Below, piece after piece: positions 1 through 8,647 of a stretch of 64,000 bases of DNA. Within the stretch, counting starts at the first letter, position 1. Each line of letters starts with the position of its first letter. The translations under genes were made by a program, and so were the position numbers. Source of the stretch: JAJEFO01 sp009843725 (GTDB lineage: Bacteria; Pseudomonadota; Alphaproteobacteria; Rhodobacterales; Rhodobacteraceae). The DNA is taken from positions 558,001 to 622,000 of the forward strand of contig CBDEUJ010000005.1 in assembly GCA_965243215.1 (NCBI GenBank), in the 5' to 3' direction. The notes beneath the pieces were generated by a model. The model did no database searches, was not told the origin of the DNA, and was given only the letters and a program-made list of their open reading frames with translations.

Positions 1-1
1 G

Positions 2-454
2 CAGCTCGGCTGGCTGCCGGGCGGCGGCTGGAACGGCGGTCAGTGGCAGTACCTGGTCATGCCGGTGATCGCGCTTTCAACGTCTTACGTGGCGTCAATC
101 ACCCGAATCACGCGGTCGTCAATGCTTGAAACGCTGAATTCGAGCTTCATCCGCACCGCCCGTGCGAAGGGCTTGCCGGAGCATACGGTGATCTGGCGGC
201 ACGCGATGAAGCCGGCAATGCTGCCCGTGGTCAGTTACCTGGGGCCGACATTTGTGGCGATGATCACCGGTTCGGTCGTGATCGACGTCTATTTCTCCAC
301 CGGCGGGATCGGGCGGGCCTATGTCGATTCGGCGTTGAACCGCGATTACGCGGTCATGCTTGGGATCACGATCCTCTATGGCGGGCTTACGGTGCTCTTC
401 AACCTTCTGGTTGATCTGGCCTATGCTTGGCTCGATCCGAAAATACGGTACTGA
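2..454 (+). CDS. Opp/Dpp-type ABC transporter permease, 3' part (5' end outside window)
   Basis: Inner-membrane permease of a peptide/nickel-type ABC importer; only the C-terminal ~150 residues are in the window. The EAA-like cytoplasmic loop is visible (RTARAKGLPEHTVIWRHAMK), which docks on the ATPase, followed by hydrophobic segments and the family-typical ending in LDPKIRY. The reading frame is open to the window edge, so the gene starts upstream. The stop is followed after one base by the start of the second permease, so they are co-transcribed. The substrate (peptide, glycoside or metal chelate) cannot be told from this part; the substrate-binding protein is not in view and presumably lies upstream. 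Confidence 0.92.
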   Translation, partial: QLGWLPGGGWNGGQWQYLVMPVIALSTSYVASITRITRSSMLETLNSSFIRTARAKGLPEHTVIWRHAMKPAMLPVVSYLGPTFVAMITGSVVIDVYFSTGGIGRAYVDSALNRDYAVMLGITILYGGLTVLFNLLVDLAYAWLDPKIRY

Positions 455-455
455 A

Positions 456-1385
456 ATGGTCCGTCGCACCGCGCAGTCCGAACGGATCATCGAAGCGCTC
501 GCCGAAGGCGAGGCCATCCCCGGCCGGTCGCTTTGGGAAGACGCCAGGCGGCGGTTCTTCCGGAACAACGCGGCGACGGGCGCGCTCATCTGCCTCGGCC
601 TCGTGGTGCTCTTCACCGTCGTCGGGCCGCTCTTCTCCCGGTGGTCGATCGAGGAGATCGACTGGGCGCGCATGGGCAACATCGCGCACGAAGGCCATCC
701 GTCCATCGAAAGCGGGCACTACTTCGGTCTCGACGATCTCGGCCGCGACCTGTACGCCCGGACGATCCAGGCGACCCGCACGTCGCTGATCGTCGGCGTG
801 ATCGGCGCGCTTGTCGCAGTCGTGATAGGCACGCTTTATGGCGCTGTCGCGGGCTTTGTCGGCGGCTGGATCGACAACGTGATGATGCGCGCCGTGGACG
901 TCCTCGTCTCGATTCCCTACATGTTCATCATCATCCTCCTGATGGTGATGTTCGAGCGATCCTTCCTCATGCTCTTTGTCGGCATAGGGATCGTCTCGTG
1001 GCTCGACATGTCCCGGATCGTGCGGGGCCAGACGCTTAGCCTGAAGAACCGCGAATTCGTCGAGGCCGCGAAGGCCGCCGGGGTCGGCGGCTTCACGATC
1101 ATCCTCCGCCACATCGTGCCGAACCTTCTGGGCATCGTCGTGGTATATGCAACGCTTTTGGTTCCGCTGATGATTCTCGTGGAATCCTTCATCTCGTTCC
1201 TCGGACTCGGCGTGCAGGAACCAAATACATCGCTTGGCGCACTGATCTCCGAAGGGGCCGGGACGGTGATCTACGGCACGCCCTGGCAGATCGCATGTCC
1301 GATTTTCTTCTTCCTCGTCACGATCATCTCGCTCTTCTTCGTGGGCGACGGGCTTCGTGACGCGCTTGACCCCAAGGACCGCTGA
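456..1385 (+). CDS. Opp/Dpp-type ABC transporter permease, second subunit (OppC/DppC-like)
   Basis: 309-residue inner-membrane permease, partner of the preceding one. A short cytoplasmic N-terminus is followed by an OppC_N-like segment (RRFFRNNAATGALICLGLVV), then the BPD transport domain with five to six membrane segments and the EAA loop (FVEAAKAAGVGGFTIILRHIVPN). It ends with the usual LDPKDR. The ATG at 456 is chosen because it follows the upstream stop by one base and matches the family N-terminus; the longer in-frame start at 360 would lie deep inside the upstream gene. Its TGA overlaps the ATG of the ATPase gene by one base, indicating translational coupling. Confidence 0.95.
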   Translation: MVRRTAQSERIIEALAEGEAIPGRSLWEDARRRFFRNNAATGALICLGLVVLFTVVGPLFSRWSIEEIDWARMGNIAHEGHPSIESGHYFGLDDLGRDLYARTIQATRTSLIVGVIGALVAVVIGTLYGAVAGFVGGWIDNVMMRAVDVLVSIPYMFIIILLMVMFERSFLMLFVGIGIVSWLDMSRIVRGQTLSLKNREFVEAAKAAGVGGFTIILRHIVPNLLGIVVVYATLLVPLMILVESFISFLGLGVQEPNTSLGALISEGAGTVIYGTPWQIACPIFFFLVTIISLFFVGDGLRDALDPKDR

Positions 1386-3193
1386 TGAGTGTCATCGAAG
1401 TCACGAACCTTTCGGTCGCCTTCGACACGCCGGACGGCGCTGTAGAGGCTGTCAAGGACGTCAGCTTTTGCATCGATCGCGGCGAATGCCTCGGGGTCGT
1501 CGGCGAGTCGGGAGCGGGGAAGAGCCAGACCTTCCTCGCCGCCATGGGGCTTCTGGCCAGCAACGGACGCACGAGCGGGTCGATCCGGTTTGGCGGGCGC
1601 GAGCTTCTGGACCTCGCGCCGCAGGAGGCGCGCCGGGTGCGCGGCGCCGAATTGGCGATGATCTTCCAGGATCCGCTGACCGCGCTGACCCCACATCTGA
1701 CGATTTCGCAGCAAATGAGCGAAGTGCTGTCCACCCACCGCGGGACAAAGGGGGCGGCAGCCGAGCGCATCTGCCTCGACTGGCTCGAACGGGTGCATGT
1801 TGCGGAGGCAAGGCGGCGGTTCCGACAGTATCCCCATGAGCTGTCCGGCGGAATGCGCCAGCGGGTAATGATCGCAATGGCGATGCTCTGCTCGCCGAGA
1901 ATTCTCATCGCAGACGAACCGACCACCGCGCTCGACGCGACGGTTCAGGCGGAAATCCTCGATCTCATGGCAACGCTTCAGGCCGAAGAGGGCACCGCAA
2001 TCGCGCTCATCACGCATGACATGGGCGTGGTGGCGCGGATGTGCGACCGGGTGGAGGTGATGCGGCAGGGGGCGTTCGTCGAAACAGGGAATGTCGACAA
2101 CATCTTCCACGCCCCGCAGCATGGTTATACCAAGATGCTCCTCGATTCGATGCCCAGGCTTGATCAGGCAGGGCCGCCAGCCTCCGCAGAAGTCCCGCAG
2201 ACGGGCGAGATCCTGAGGGTCCGCGACATGAAAGTGACTTTCCCGGTCAAGCTCGACCGTGGGCTGTTCGGACGCGCGGTGGACCTCCCCGCCGTAGATG
2301 GGGTCAGCTTCGATCTTGCACCAGGAGAGACTCTCGGCATCGTCGGTGAATCAGGGTGCGGAAAATCGACGTTGGCGCGCGCGGTTCTGCGGCTCCTCCC
2401 GGCGACGCACGGGTCGGTTACATGGCTCGGCAAGGAGCTGGCAATGCTGGATGGAAAGGCTCTCGCCAAGGAGCGGCGGAACCTTCAGATCGTCTTCCAA
2501 GATCCTTTGGCGAGCCTCAATCCCCGGATGACGATCGCCGCATCCATCGCAGAACCCTTGCGGACGTTCCAACCCATGCTGACCTCCCGCGAGCGCAAGA
2601 TCAAGGTTGCCGAAATGATGGAGCAGGTGGGACTCGACCAGCGGATGATCAACCGCTACCCGCACGAACTGTCGGGTGGCCAGAACCAGCGGGTCGGAAT
2701 CGCGCGGGCGATGATCAACCGCCCGAAGCTCGTGATCTGCGACGAGGCGGTCTCGGCTCTCGATGTCTCGATTCAGTCCCAGATCATCAAGCTCTTGAAA
2801 GAGCTTCAGGCCGACATGGGCCTCTCGATGCTCTTCATCAGCCACGATCTGTCGGTGGTCCGGGACATCTCCCATCGGATCATGGTGCTCTACCTCGGTC
2901 AGGTCGTCGAACTCGCCGGGCGCGATGCGCTCTGCGATGCTCCTGTTCATCCCTATACTCGCATGCTCATTTCCGCCGCGCCCATCCCGGACCCCCGGGT
3001 TGAACGGACACGAAGCCGAATTCGGGTTCCCGGAGAGCTCTCCTCGCCACTCGATCCGGAAGCAGCACTCCGGTTTCTGCCGTCCAGGCGCGGGCAGCTT
3101 GGCTACAGGCCCAGGCTGCAGGAAGTCAAACCGGGTCATTGGGTGGCAGAGCACGATCCGCTGGAAGCAATCCTCGCCGCCGGTGCTGGCTGA
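1385..3193 (+). CDS. Fused double ATPase of the Opp/Dpp importer (OppD-OppF fusion)
   Basis: 602-residue cytoplasmic ATPase carrying two complete ABC domains in tandem, so it replaces separate OppD and OppF subunits. Domain 1 (about residues 1-260) has Walker A GESGAGKSQT at about 40-49 and signature LSGGMRQRV. Domain 2 (about 285-535) has Walker A GESGCGKSTL and signature LSGGQNQRV. Each is followed by the oligopeptide-transporter C-terminal extension (HGYTKMLLDSMP; HPYTRMLISAAP). Such fusions are common in alphaproteobacterial peptide and glutathione importers. It starts on the one-base overlap with the upstream stop and is the last gene of the operon; what follows is transposase debris on the other strand. 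Confidence 0.95.
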   Translation: MSVIEVTNLSVAFDTPDGAVEAVKDVSFCIDRGECLGVVGESGAGKSQTFLAAMGLLASNGRTSGSIRFGGRELLDLAPQEARRVRGAELAMIFQDPLTALTPHLTISQQMSEVLSTHRGTKGAAAERICLDWLERVHVAEARRRFRQYPHELSGGMRQRVMIAMAMLCSPRILIADEPTTALDATVQAEILDLMATLQAEEGTAIALITHDMGVVARMCDRVEVMRQGAFVETGNVDNIFHAPQHGYTKMLLDSMPRLDQAGPPASAEVPQTGEILRVRDMKVTFPVKLDRGLFGRAVDLPAVDGVSFDLAPGETLGIVGESGCGKSTLARAVLRLLPATHGSVTWLGKELAMLDGKALAKERRNLQIVFQDPLASLNPRMTIAASIAEPLRTFQPMLTSRERKIKVAEMMEQVGLDQRMINRYPHELSGGQNQRVGIARAMINRPKLVICDEAVSALDVSIQSQIIKLLKELQADMGLSMLFISHDLSVVRDISHRIMVLYLGQVVELAGRDALCDAPVHPYTRMLISAAPIPDPRVERTRSRIRVPGELSSPLDPEAALRFLPSRRGQLGYRPRLQEVKPGHWVAEHDPLEAILAAGAG

Positions 3194-3395
3194 GAAAGTG
3201 CCCCGCTCAACATTGGACTGAGACTCTTGCCGAACAGGCCTTGGAAACTGGTGCGATCCAAAATGCAAGCAGCGCGGTCGGCAAACTTCCGGACAGGGGT
3301 GCCGAATTCCTGTCTCGGATGCCATTCATCGCCAAATTGGCGGACCAACCGCGGCGGCGCCCGGCTCCTCGTCATTCCCAACGGCCAGGTGCACC

Positions 3396-3671
3396 TCAAC
3401 GAGGCGACGGTGGCCGAGGCGACCAGGGCGAACTGGCCATGCAGTACGCCAGGTCGTACTCGTCAAGGCGGCAGTGCCCGAAGCGGGTGCCGATCTTGAA
3501 CGCGTGGGAGATGCGCCCTATCCGCCAGCGAAGCTCGTACCGGCGCAGAACCGTGCAGGAGGTGTCGAGACCGGTCTCGGCGACCTGCAGCATCCAGTGC
3601 AGGGACTTGTCATTCTTTCCACGCCCCGTCGCGAGAACGCCAGCAGTCGGCGCCAACATTGGCACCGTCAC
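3396..3671 (-). pseudogene. IS4-type transposase relic (C-terminal catalytic fragment)
   Basis: The translation contains VLRRYELRWRIGRISHAFK, which fits the C-terminal signature of IS4/Tn5-type DDE transposases, Y-(2)-R-(3)-E-(6)-K. Here Y, R and K are in place but the catalytic E position is G, near 3515. No complete transposase frame surrounds it, and no terminal repeats are evident in 3194-3683. I read this as an inactive remnant filling the gap between the converging peptide-transporter operon and the Rieske/desaturase genes. Exact limits are uncertain. Confidence 0.6.
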
Positions 3672-3683
3672 GTGGGCGAGTCG

Positions 3684-3995
3684 TTACGGAATCTCGACGC
3701 GGACCCTGCCGTCCACAACACGTGCCGGATAAGTGTTCAAAGCTTCACAGGCAGGCGACCTGATCGCGATGCCCGTTCGGACATCGAACTGGCCGTTGTG
3801 CTTGGGGCATTCAATCGTATGGTCGATCACCAGCCCTTCGGCAAGATCCACCCTTTCGTGCGTACAAAGGCCATCGGTGCAATAGACCTCTTCGTCCAAT
3901 ATCCGATAGATCGCGTAGGTTCGTCCTTCGTGGTCAAACCGAACCAGATCTTCCTCTTCGATGTCAACAAGCGCGCAGGCATCTATCCAGGGCAT
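3684..3995 (-). CDS. Rieske [2Fe-2S] ferredoxin
   Basis: 103-residue soluble Rieske protein. The two cluster-binding boxes are plain: C-T-H in DGLCTHE and C-x2-H in IECPKHNGQFD, the spacing used by small electron-transfer Rieske ferredoxins of oxygenase systems. It follows the desaturase-like gene by 14 bases on the same strand, so it is the likely electron donor to that di-iron enzyme. The ATG at 3995 is preferred because it leaves a short gap, whereas the upstream start at 4043 would overlap the desaturase by 34 bases and add an untypical leader. The reductase that would feed it is not next to it. Confidence 0.88.
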   Translation of the reverse strand: MPWIDACALVDIEEEDLVRFDHEGRTYAIYRILDEEVYCTDGLCTHERVDLAEGLVIDHTIECPKHNGQFDVRTGIAIRSPACEALNTYPARVVDGRVRVEIP

Positions 3996-4009
3996 CGCGT
4001 TCTCCGGCG

Positions 4010-5101
4010 TCAGGCGGTCTGGTTGGACAGAACGGGGTCCCATGCACCTGCCCCTTCAGGCAATTGAGGGCGAATGAAGTGATGCGGGTCGCGAAGCTGC
4101 CGCAGAACACAAGGGACTATCTCGGACCATGCGTTCCAGAGCGAAGGGTTGGGCGCGGGCAAATCGTGTTTCACCACCTCGTGCAACTTGGGCAGGGCGT
4201 GATAGGGCACCATCGGATACATGTGATGTTCTATATGGTAGTTCATGTTCCAGTAGATGAAGCGCAGGATCGGGCTCATGAGTACAGTGCGTGAGTTGAT
4301 GCGGTGATCGAGCACGTCTTCCGCAAGTCCGAGGTGCTGGGGAAGCCCCATCACGAGCAAAAGCCAGATCCCATAGGCCCGGGGCAGCCCGATGATCACG
4401 AGTGGCAGAAGCGACCACGACCAGAGAGAAATGAATGCCACAAGAACGTAGATCGCGATGTGGATGCGGCCGACACGAATGGCCTTGACGCGTTCGGTTT
4501 CGGGGATGAGGTCCGCTTCGTCCGGCGGAATGATCCCAGCGGCATTCCGGGCCAGCGCAGCGAGGCTTTGCGGGACGGCTACGAATCCGAACAAGTTGAG
4601 ACAGAGTACGATCAGCTGCGGCGGTCGCATTCCCGCTATTTCCGGGTCCCGGCCCACGATGATCGTATCGGTGTGGTGGCGGGCGTGGGACCAATGCCAG
4701 ACCACCGAGTTTCGCATCATCAGAAAGCTTGCAAATTCATAGACGACGTCGTTCTTCCACCGGGTCTTGAAGGCCGTTCCGTGGCCGCATTCGTGCCAAC
4801 GGCTATCGGCGGCGGAGGCGTAAAATACGCCATAGACGAAAAGGAAAGGCAGCGCCCACCAGCTTCCCCAAAAAAGGATGCCGCCCGCGCCGCTGCCGAC
4901 CAGCACGGCAACCCAGATCGAGATGTCGCGCGTCGCCGGCCAATCCGTGCGCTTCATCAGATACTTCAGTACCTTTCGGTCTACCGGCGTCCGATACCAG
5001 TCTGCGCCGGCAAGGCCTCTTTGGAACGCATTTTGCCGCTCCGGACCGGTCAGGGAATAGTCCCGCTCCATCGGAAATGTTATATGTCGCATCAGACCCA
5101 A
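4010..5101 (-). CDS. Fatty-acid-desaturase-like membrane di-iron oxygenase
   Basis: 363-residue integral membrane protein of the fatty acid desaturase / alkane hydroxylase superfamily. The three histidine boxes are intact: HECGH (about 103-107), HARHH (139-143) and HIEHH near the C-terminus (NMNYHIEHHMYP). Four membrane segments frame them. A Rieske ferredoxin gene directly downstream suggests it is a ferredoxin-dependent hydroxylase or desaturase rather than a cytochrome-b5 type. Seven bases separate its start from the stop of the PanB-like gene, which puts it in the LacI-controlled minus operon. The substrate is unknown; similarly organised pairs act on small amines or sterol-like compounds as well as acyl chains. 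Confidence 0.88.
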   Translation of the reverse strand: MGLMRHITFPMERDYSLTGPERQNAFQRGLAGADWYRTPVDRKVLKYLMKRTDWPATRDISIWVAVLVGSGAGGILFWGSWWALPFLFVYGVFYASAADSRWHECGHGTAFKTRWKNDVVYEFASFLMMRNSVVWHWSHARHHTDTIIVGRDPEIAGMRPPQLIVLCLNLFGFVAVPQSLAALARNAAGIIPPDEADLIPETERVKAIRVGRIHIAIYVLVAFISLWSWSLLPLVIIGLPRAYGIWLLLVMGLPQHLGLAEDVLDHRINSRTVLMSPILRFIYWNMNYHIEHHMYPMVPYHALPKLHEVVKHDLPAPNPSLWNAWSEIVPCVLRQLRDPHHFIRPQLPEGAGAWDPVLSNQTA

Positions 5102-5108
5102 GGATCAG

Positions 5109-5897
5109 CTAGCTCCAGTTTGCCAGTGCAGTCTCGAATTTGCTTAACTCTTCTTCGGAGATATGGACCAGCTCGCTCGCGCTCGGAAACGACCCCGAAG
5201 CCACATCGCGCCTGAACTCCGAGAACGCAGCCACGCGGTCCTCCTGCAGTCGCGCGTATTCGGCCCGGAAGTCCCTGTAGACCCGGGCGTGACGGGGCAC
5301 ATGACCTTCGGTTTCGCCAAGAATGTCGACCGCAAACAGGTACTGGACATCGCAACCCGCACCCGACCCCATGGAAATCACGACGAGTGACGTCCGCTGA
5401 GAAATCGCCGCTGCGACCGCTTGCGGCACTATTTCCATCTCGACAGCAAAGGCGCCCGCGTCCTGATAGCGTCGGGCGTCGTCCAGGATGGCAAGGGCAT
5501 CGTCTGCCGTCTTGCCACGTGCCACGTAGCCGGTCCAGCGGGCCTTTTGAGGCATGAAGCCGACGTGGCCGACAACAGGAATCGCCTCTTTCGCCATAGC
5601 TTCGATCACGTCGTAGTGCATCGGACAATAGATGCTGTCGGCCCCGGCCTCCAATGCCTCGAAGGCCGCGCGCCTGGCCTCATCGGCATTGGCGCATTCG
5701 CCGTAGGTCAGGCCGAACGTGAAATGCGTGTTCGGGGCGGCAGCGCGGAATTCGTCGCGGGCATGCTTGCGGCCTGAAACGATGACCTCGATCCCGGCCG
5801 CCTCGGCCGCGACGGCATGTTCAACCGAGGCCACGTTGAGTTCGGTAAGCTGACCCTTTCCCTTGTGGTCGATCAAGTCCTTGACCGCCATCTTCAT
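5109..5897 (-). CDS. PanB-like protein (ketopantoate hydroxymethyltransferase superfamily)
   Basis: 262-residue TIM-barrel protein related to 3-methyl-2-oxobutanoate hydroxymethyltransferase and to the PEP mutase/isocitrate lyase group. Matching stretches are PVVGHVGFMPQ (PanB has GHIGLTPQ), the segment from DDARRYQDAGAFAVEME to the following IVP (catalytic E region), and GSGAGCDVQYLF (PanB GIGAG..GQ). The usual N-terminal GDS metal motif and TTLD motif are absent: at that place the protein reads IVSGRKHARDEF. It is therefore probably not a housekeeping PanB. Its ATG overlaps the stop of the LacI gene by four bases, tying it to the sugar-regulated operon. Function unassigned; an aldol-type C-C lyase or transferase is an inference. 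Confidence 0.75.
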   Translation of the reverse strand: MKMAVKDLIDHKGKGQLTELNVASVEHAVAAEAAGIEVIVSGRKHARDEFRAAAPNTHFTFGLTYGECANADEARRAAFEALEAGADSIYCPMHYDVIEAMAKEAIPVVGHVGFMPQKARWTGYVARGKTADDALAILDDARRYQDAGAFAVEMEIVPQAVAAAISQRTSLVVISMGSGAGCDVQYLFAVDILGETEGHVPRHARVYRDFRAEYARLQEDRVAAFSEFRRDVASGSFPSASELVHISEEELSKFETALANWS

Positions 5898-6934
5898 TCT
5901 GCGCGCCCTCCGGACTGCGGCAGGTCAGTGCCACGGAGGATCAGTTCCGCGTCAATCAGTTGCTGATGGGGTCCGGCGTCGCCGTTGAGCTTCGCGACCA
6001 TCATGCGCCCCAGCCGCATCCCAAGCGCGTCGAGATCCTGACGAAACGTCGTAAGGCCCATTCCGACATGGGCCGCCACGGGAATGTCATCGCACCCGAT
6101 CAACGCGATGTCCGGACCGGGCCGGATCCCGAACTGCAGCATGGCCTCCATTGCCGAAAGGGCAATCACGTCGTTGCCGCAGAAGATCGCGGTCGGACCG
6201 ATACCCCGGGTAACCAGTTCGGTCACGGCATCCGCGCCGGTCTTTCGCGTCAGGTAGCATTCGATCTCGAGCGCAGGATCGTGCCCTATGCCGTGCGCGT
6301 CCAGCGCATCACGGTAGCCGTGCAGCGCATGGTTTGAATAAGTGTACCTTAGCGGAGTCGTCAGATGTGCAACGCGGGCATGGCCAAGCCGGATCAGCCG
6401 TTCGGTCGCCCGATACCCGATCTTGTAGTGGTCCACGTCGACCCAGTCGTGATCGGATTTGTCCGTTCGTCCGACGGTGACGAATGGAAAGCCGCGCTGC
6501 TGCAGCCATTCGATCCGCTCGTCCTCCGGTCGGGTTCGCCCGAACAGAAGCCCGTCGCAGCGGCCTCGTTCGACGGAATTGCGAATGATCTCGTGCTCGG
6601 TCTCGTACTCCCGCGCCATGATGATCTGGAGCGCATAGCCCTGGGCCTGCAGCGAAAGCTCAACGCCGTCGAGCAGGCTCAGGAAAAACGGGTCCACAAA
6701 CTTTGTCCAGGGCTTCGAGACCATGAAGGTCACGGTGTTGGTTTGCTTCGATCGCAGGCTCGACGCCGCGAAACTCGCGCGGTAGCCGAGTTGCTCTGCA
6801 ACGGCTTCCACCTTGCGGCGGGTTTCAAGCTTGACATCAGGGTATCCGTTGAGCGCGCGGCTGACGGTCGAGACCGAAAGACCGGTCTGTTCGGCCACGT
6901 CCCTTATGCCCAATCTCTTCGCGGGCTCGCCCAT
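5894..6934 (-). CDS. LacI-family transcriptional repressor
   Basis: 346 residues. The N-terminal helix-turn-helix reads GIRDVAEQTGLSVSTVSRAL followed by the hinge helix region (RASFAASSLRSKQTNTV). The rest is a periplasmic-binding-protein-like effector domain (VDPFFLSLLDGVELSLQAQG; CDGLLFGRTRPEDERIEWL; AIFCGNDVIALSAMEAML; IALIGCDDIPVAAH). It sits inside the operon it probably controls: its start overlaps the stop of the GH13 gene by one base, and its stop overlaps the PanB-like start. Two perfect LacI-type palindromes lie in the divergent promoter region 8512-8698, so it is likely to repress both arms. The inducer is presumably the imported sugar. Confidence 0.93.
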   Translation of the reverse strand: MGEPAKRLGIRDVAEQTGLSVSTVSRALNGYPDVKLETRRKVEAVAEQLGYRASFAASSLRSKQTNTVTFMVSKPWTKFVDPFFLSLLDGVELSLQAQGYALQIIMAREYETEHEIIRNSVERGRCDGLLFGRTRPEDERIEWLQQRGFPFVTVGRTDKSDHDWVDVDHYKIGYRATERLIRLGHARVAHLTTPLRYTYSNHALHGYRDALDAHGIGHDPALEIECYLTRKTGADAVTELVTRGIGPTAIFCGNDVIALSAMEAMLQFGIRPGPDIALIGCDDIPVAAHVGMGLTTFRQDLDALGMRLGRMMVAKLNGDAGPHQQLIDAELILRGTDLPQSGGRAE

Positions 6935-8511
6935 CAGTTTTCCTCTGCGATCACGTAGCCATGCGCGGGCAACACGGCCTCATTGCGTTCGCCCGAAAGC
7001 ACGGTCACTTGGTCGTGCCACGGAACGCTCCGGGGGGCATCCGAGAAATTGAATGCGCACATGAGCCTTTGTTCCTCGTGAACGCGGGAAAAGACAAGCC
7101 AGTCCCTCTCGTGCTCCTTCGGTTCGAACGATCCGTATCGCAGGGCCGCGTTCGCACGGCGCAATGCAATCAGCGCGCGGCAGTTTTCCAGGATCGACCC
7201 GCTCAACCCGTCCTGCCGAGAGACCGCAAGCGCCGCATGGGACGGTTCGCAGGGCAGCCACGTGCACGCATTCCTCGAAAACCCGAGTTGATCCGTGTCG
7301 TCCCAGGGAAACGGCGTGCGCGCACCATCGCGTCCTCGATCATGCGGCCAGAACCGGATGCCTTCCGGGTCCTGAATCGCTTCGCGCGGCACGTGTGAGT
7401 GCGGCAGCCCAAGTTCCTCTCCCTGGTAGAGGATGACGGTGCCGCGAAGACAAAGCAGAAGTGCATGCAGCATCGTCACCCTCGCCGGATTGTCCTCAGC
7501 GCCCCATCGGCTGGCCACGCGGAAGACATCGTGGTTTGAAAGCGCCCACGTCGGCCAGCCGTGACCGTTGCCTGCTTCCAGAACCGCGGTTGCGATGGCC
7601 GATCCGTTCAGCTCGGGGGCAAGCAGGGCGAAGCTGTAGGCCGTGTGCAGCCTGTCGGGTGACGTGTACTCGGACATGCGCTCGACCTGCCAGTCGCAGG
7701 AGATCTCGGCCAGCAGCATCCTGTCCTCGGCGACTTCGCGCATACGCTTGAGAAATGCCAGGTTTTCCGGCCGCGAACGGTCGTAAAGCCTCTGCTGCAT
7801 GTAATACGGATTGGCGGGCACCTCATCAATTTCCGCTGCAGGGTTATCCCTAAGCGCAGGGTCGTGCATGAAGAAGTTGGCAACGTCCAGCCGCAGCCCG
7901 TCAACACCTTGGTCGAACCAGAATGTCATGATATCAAGCACTTCGTCCTGCACGTCCATGTTGTGCAGGTTCAGGTCGGGCTGCTCGATCAGGAAGTTGT
8001 GCAGGTAGTACTGGCGCCGTTCCGGTGCCCATTCCCACGCAACGCCGCCAAACCGCGCCAGCCAGTTGTTTGGCAAGCCGCCATCGGCTTTCGCATCGGC
8101 CCAGACATACCAGTCCGCCCTTTCGCCATCCTTGCCCGAGCGGCTTTCGACAAACCACGGATGGCGGTGCGAACTGTGGGAATAGACTTGGTCGATGACG
8201 ACCCTCAGGCCCTGGTCATGCGCCGCCTGCACGACCTCGCGGAAGTCTTCCAGCGTTCCGAATCGTGGATCGACCTGTCGGTAGTCGGACACATCGTAGC
8301 CCGAATCGTGCATCGGAGAGGGAAAGAACGGCGTGATCCAGATCGCGTCGATCCCGAGCTCGGCAAGATAGTCCATCCGGCTCAGAAGGCCCCTAAGGTC
8401 GCCCTCACCGTCGCCATCGGAATCCATGAAGCTGCGCAGGTAGACTTCATATATGCAGGCCCCACGCCACCATTCTGTGTGCTCTTCACGGCGTTGAGTC
8501 GTCACGGTCAT
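6934..8511 (-). CDS. GH13 alpha-glucosidase (oligo-1,6-glucosidase-like)
   Basis: 525-residue alpha-amylase-family hydrolase without a signal peptide, so cytoplasmic. Conserved regions: WWRGACIYEVYLRSF near the N-terminus, VVIDQVYSHSSHRHPWF (region I), DGLRLDVANF with nucleophile D209, MLLAEISCD with acid/base E269, and ALSNHDVFR (region IV, about 332-340). The Q-V-Y-S-H form of region I is seen in bacterial alpha-glucosidases that act on short alpha-glucosides. The ATG at 8511 is chosen because family similarity begins there (MTVTTQRREEHTEWW); the long in-frame extension to 8898 runs through the divergent promoter and the sugar-binding gene. First gene of the minus arm; promoter and operator lie at 8512-8560. 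Confidence 0.93.
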   Translation of the reverse strand: MTVTTQRREEHTEWWRGACIYEVYLRSFMDSDGDGEGDLRGLLSRMDYLAELGIDAIWITPFFPSPMHDSGYDVSDYRQVDPRFGTLEDFREVVQAAHDQGLRVVIDQVYSHSSHRHPWFVESRSGKDGERADWYVWADAKADGGLPNNWLARFGGVAWEWAPERRQYYLHNFLIEQPDLNLHNMDVQDEVLDIMTFWFDQGVDGLRLDVANFFMHDPALRDNPAAEIDEVPANPYYMQQRLYDRSRPENLAFLKRMREVAEDRMLLAEISCDWQVERMSEYTSPDRLHTAYSFALLAPELNGSAIATAVLEAGNGHGWPTWALSNHDVFRVASRWGAEDNPARVTMLHALLLCLRGTVILYQGEELGLPHSHVPREAIQDPEGIRFWPHDRGRDGARTPFPWDDTDQLGFSRNACTWLPCEPSHAALAVSRQDGLSGSILENCRALIALRRANAALRYGSFEPKEHERDWLVFSRVHEEQRLMCAFNFSDAPRSVPWHDQVTVLSGERNEAVLPAHGYVIAEEN

Positions 8512-8532
8512 CTCCGGCAGTGCCACCTTATT

Positions 8533-8546
8533 CAAAAACGTTTTTG
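8533..8546. promoter_or_regulatory. LacI-type operator O1 (CAAAAACGTTTTTG)
   Basis: Perfect 14-bp palindrome 22 bases upstream of the GH13 start. On the minus strand it lies between a TTGACC (8558-8553) and a TTGAAT (8535-8530) with 17-base spacing, so a bound repressor would cover the promoter. Same core as the second palindrome at 8648. Confidence 0.75.
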
Positions 8547-8647
8547 GAAATTGGTCAAGAATTCCGCAAGATTTTGGCCAGTTCCGGGGCAATCTCCGCA
8601 AAAAACCTTGACCAAGCGGCTCAATTTCGCAACTCTTCCGCGTGAAG

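Noticed and set aside
1271..2122. 283-codon minus frame inside the fused OppDF gene
   Set aside because: Antisense shadow of ABC ATPase sequence; no independent signal.
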